Shown: positions 63,017-64,000 of the stretch, piece by piece | Position numbering within the stretch: the first letter of the stretch is position 1 | Layout of the letters: the number at the start of each line of letters is the position of its first letter | Position numbers and translations under genes: made by a program | NCBI GenBank assembly: GCA_913055625.1 | Contig: CAJXJW010000003.1 | Coordinates: forward strand, 124,001-188,000 | DNA: 64,000 nt | Source: an uncultured Pseudomonadota bacterium | Lineage (GTDB): Bacteria > Pseudomonadota > Gammaproteobacteria > Steroidobacterales > Woeseiaceae | Direction of reading: 5' to 3' | Notes under the pieces: model-generated | What the model was told of the DNA's origin: nothing | Database searches by the model: none | What the model saw: only the letters and a program-made list of their open reading frames with translations

Positions 63017-63030
63017 ACACCGGTGTCATC
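63017..63030. promoter_or_regulatory. Palindromic operator TGACACCGGTGTCA, copy 3
   Basis: A perfect copy of the receptor-promoter palindrome, 18 bp upstream of the DUF1593 start and 130 bp upstream of the divergent dipeptidase gene. At this distance it would cover the transcription start or early leader of the DUF1593 gene. Confidence 0.75.
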
Positions 63031-63159
63031 TGTTCACCGTAGCATTGCGCGCCACGCCCGTCCACGTCGAACCCGTTGCCTGGCCGGCAGGCGCCCCGCA
63101 GCGGGTGCGGCCGGGCATGACGCGTGATATACCCGGGTCCACAACGCCTGGAACACCCC

Positions 63160-64000
63160 ATGAGAAAACTCGGCCTCATCGTCGGCGTCCTGCTGCTACT
63201 CGCACTGGCATTCGTCCACTTCGTGCTCCCCGGACAGGTCGAGCGCAGACAGAATGCCGTCGTCGCACACGACGCGTACCCGGTCAGCGCGGCGGCCAGG
63301 ACGCTGCACGACTCCCTGTTCATCGCCGACCTGCATTCCGATTCGCTGCTCTGGAAACGCAACCTGCTCCGACGCTCGTCGACCGGCCACATGGACCTGC
63401 CGCGGCTCCGCGAGGGCAACGTGGCGCTGCAGGTCTTCAGCGCGACGACGAAGAGCCCGTCCGGACTGAACTACGAGCGCAACGAGGCGAGCTCCGACGA
63501 CATCACGCTGCTGGCCATCGCGTCGTTCTGGCCACCGCGCACGTGGACCAGCATCTACGAGCGCGCCGTCTACCAGCTGCAGAAGCTCCAGCGACTCGCC
63601 GGGAACAGCGAGCTGCGACTGATCACGACGAGTGAGCAGTTTCGCAAACTCGTCGCCGACCGCGACGCGGGCGAGCGCCCGATCGGCGCCGTTTACCTGA
63701 TCGAGGGCGCGCACCCGCTGGAAGGCGACATCGAGAAACTCGACGCCCTGTTCGAGCAAGGCCTGCGCATCGCCGGCCTGACGCACTTCTTCGACAACGA
63801 GACCGGCGGTTCGCTGCACGGCGTGAGCGGCGACGGGCTCAGCGACTTCGGGCGTGACGTCGTCCGCCGCGCCGATGAACTCGGCCTCATCATCGACGTG
63901 GCGCACGCGTCGCCCGCCATGGTCGACGAGGTACTGGCACTGACGCGGCGGCCGGTGATCCTGTCGCACGGCGGCGTGCGCGGCACCTGTAACACCGCGC
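63160..64000 (+). CDS. Membrane dipeptidase (renal dipeptidase, M19), N-terminal part
   Basis: The first 280 residues of an M19 dipeptidase, cut by the window edge. It has an N-terminal membrane anchor (LGLIVGVLLLLALAFVHFVLP), the first metal pair in ADLHSDSLLW, the bridging Glu in YLIEGAHPLEGD, and later ligands in DVAHASPAMV and LSHGGVRGTCN. The dinuclear zinc site is therefore intact so far. Such enzymes hydrolyse dipeptides outside the cytoplasm. The TATA-poor upstream region shared with the DUF1593 gene holds the third operator. Confidence 0.9.
   Translation, partial: MRKLGLIVGVLLLLALAFVHFVLPGQVERRQNAVVAHDAYPVSAAARTLHDSLFIADLHSDSLLWKRNLLRRSSTGHMDLPRLREGNVALQVFSATTKSPSGLNYERNEASSDDITLLAIASFWPPRTWTSIYERAVYQLQKLQRLAGNSELRLITTSEQFRKLVADRDAGERPIGAVYLIEGAHPLEGDIEKLDALFEQGLRIAGLTHFFDNETGGSLHGVSGDGLSDFGRDVVRRADELGLIIDVAHASPAMVDEVLALTRRPVILSHGGVRGTCNTA

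Noticed and set aside
1..64000. CRISPR arrays, tRNA/rRNA genes, insertion sequences or prophage genes
   Set aside because: I looked for regularly spaced repeats, tRNA-like CCA-ended cloverleafs, transposase and integrase motifs and found none.

Overview
This 64 kb window is uniformly GC-rich, tightly packed chromosomal DNA from a heterotrophic proteobacterium, most likely a gammaproteobacterium. The signs are a complete ccoNOQP/GHIS cbb3-oxidase cluster, a MoxR/DUF58 operon, a large TonB-dependent receptor of the carbohydrate-scavenging type and an M1 aminopeptidase lipoprotein. I see no insertion sequences, tRNA, rRNA or CRISPR. Gene junctions are very often 4-nt ATGA/GTGA overlaps, so operons can be read with confidence. 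The genus cannot be fixed from sequence alone.

Layout. 0-5.7 kb: the end of an NDUFA9-like gene, a 2OG-Fe(II) oxygenase, and a sugar-oxidation set (Tat-exported sugar isomerase-like protein, Gfo/Idh oxidoreductase, GMC flavoprotein and its Tat-exported small subunit) that resembles 3-keto-glycoside catabolism. 5.9-11 kb: a urease operon (small membrane protein, ureD-A-B-C-E-F-G). 11-27 kb: mixed genes: PL10-type pectate lyase, a winged-helix/TPR membrane regulator, a 3-keto-disaccharide hydrolase-like protein, M1 peptidase, PPIase, esterase, a cNMP-binding/acyltransferase fusion, MFS carrier, LacI regulator with two operators, and a MoaD-like/BNR-repeat pair divergent from an E1-like/rhodanese protein. 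27-34 kb: RDD, SpoIIM-like, DUF4129, DUF4350, MoxR and DUF58 operon. 34.5-43.7 kb: cbb3 oxidase structural and assembly genes, with an unusually short CcoH and an unknown 96-aa membrane protein.

43.8-63 kb is the most interesting part. A divergon around 54.5 kb drives leftward a split transketolase, FGGY kinase and ribose-type ABC importer with a DUF2291 protein, and rightward a DeoR regulator, TIM-barrel isomerase, DUF4038/GH140 apiosidase-like enzyme, PL10 pectate lyase and DUF4861-LamG protein. A TonB-dependent receptor and a DUF1593 protein flank it. The isomerase, FGGY kinase, two-subunit transketolase and ABC importer match the published transketolase-type D-apiose pathway. With a GH140 apiosidase-like enzyme next door, I read the whole as a locus for freeing, importing and degrading apiose from pectin (RG-II or apiogalacturonan). 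A palindrome, TGACACCGGTGTCA, lies over the TonB-receptor promoter and just upstream of the DUF1593 gene, and almost perfectly inside the 5' end of the GH140 gene, suggesting a second LacI-type regulon over the locus.

The window ends inside a membrane dipeptidase gene.
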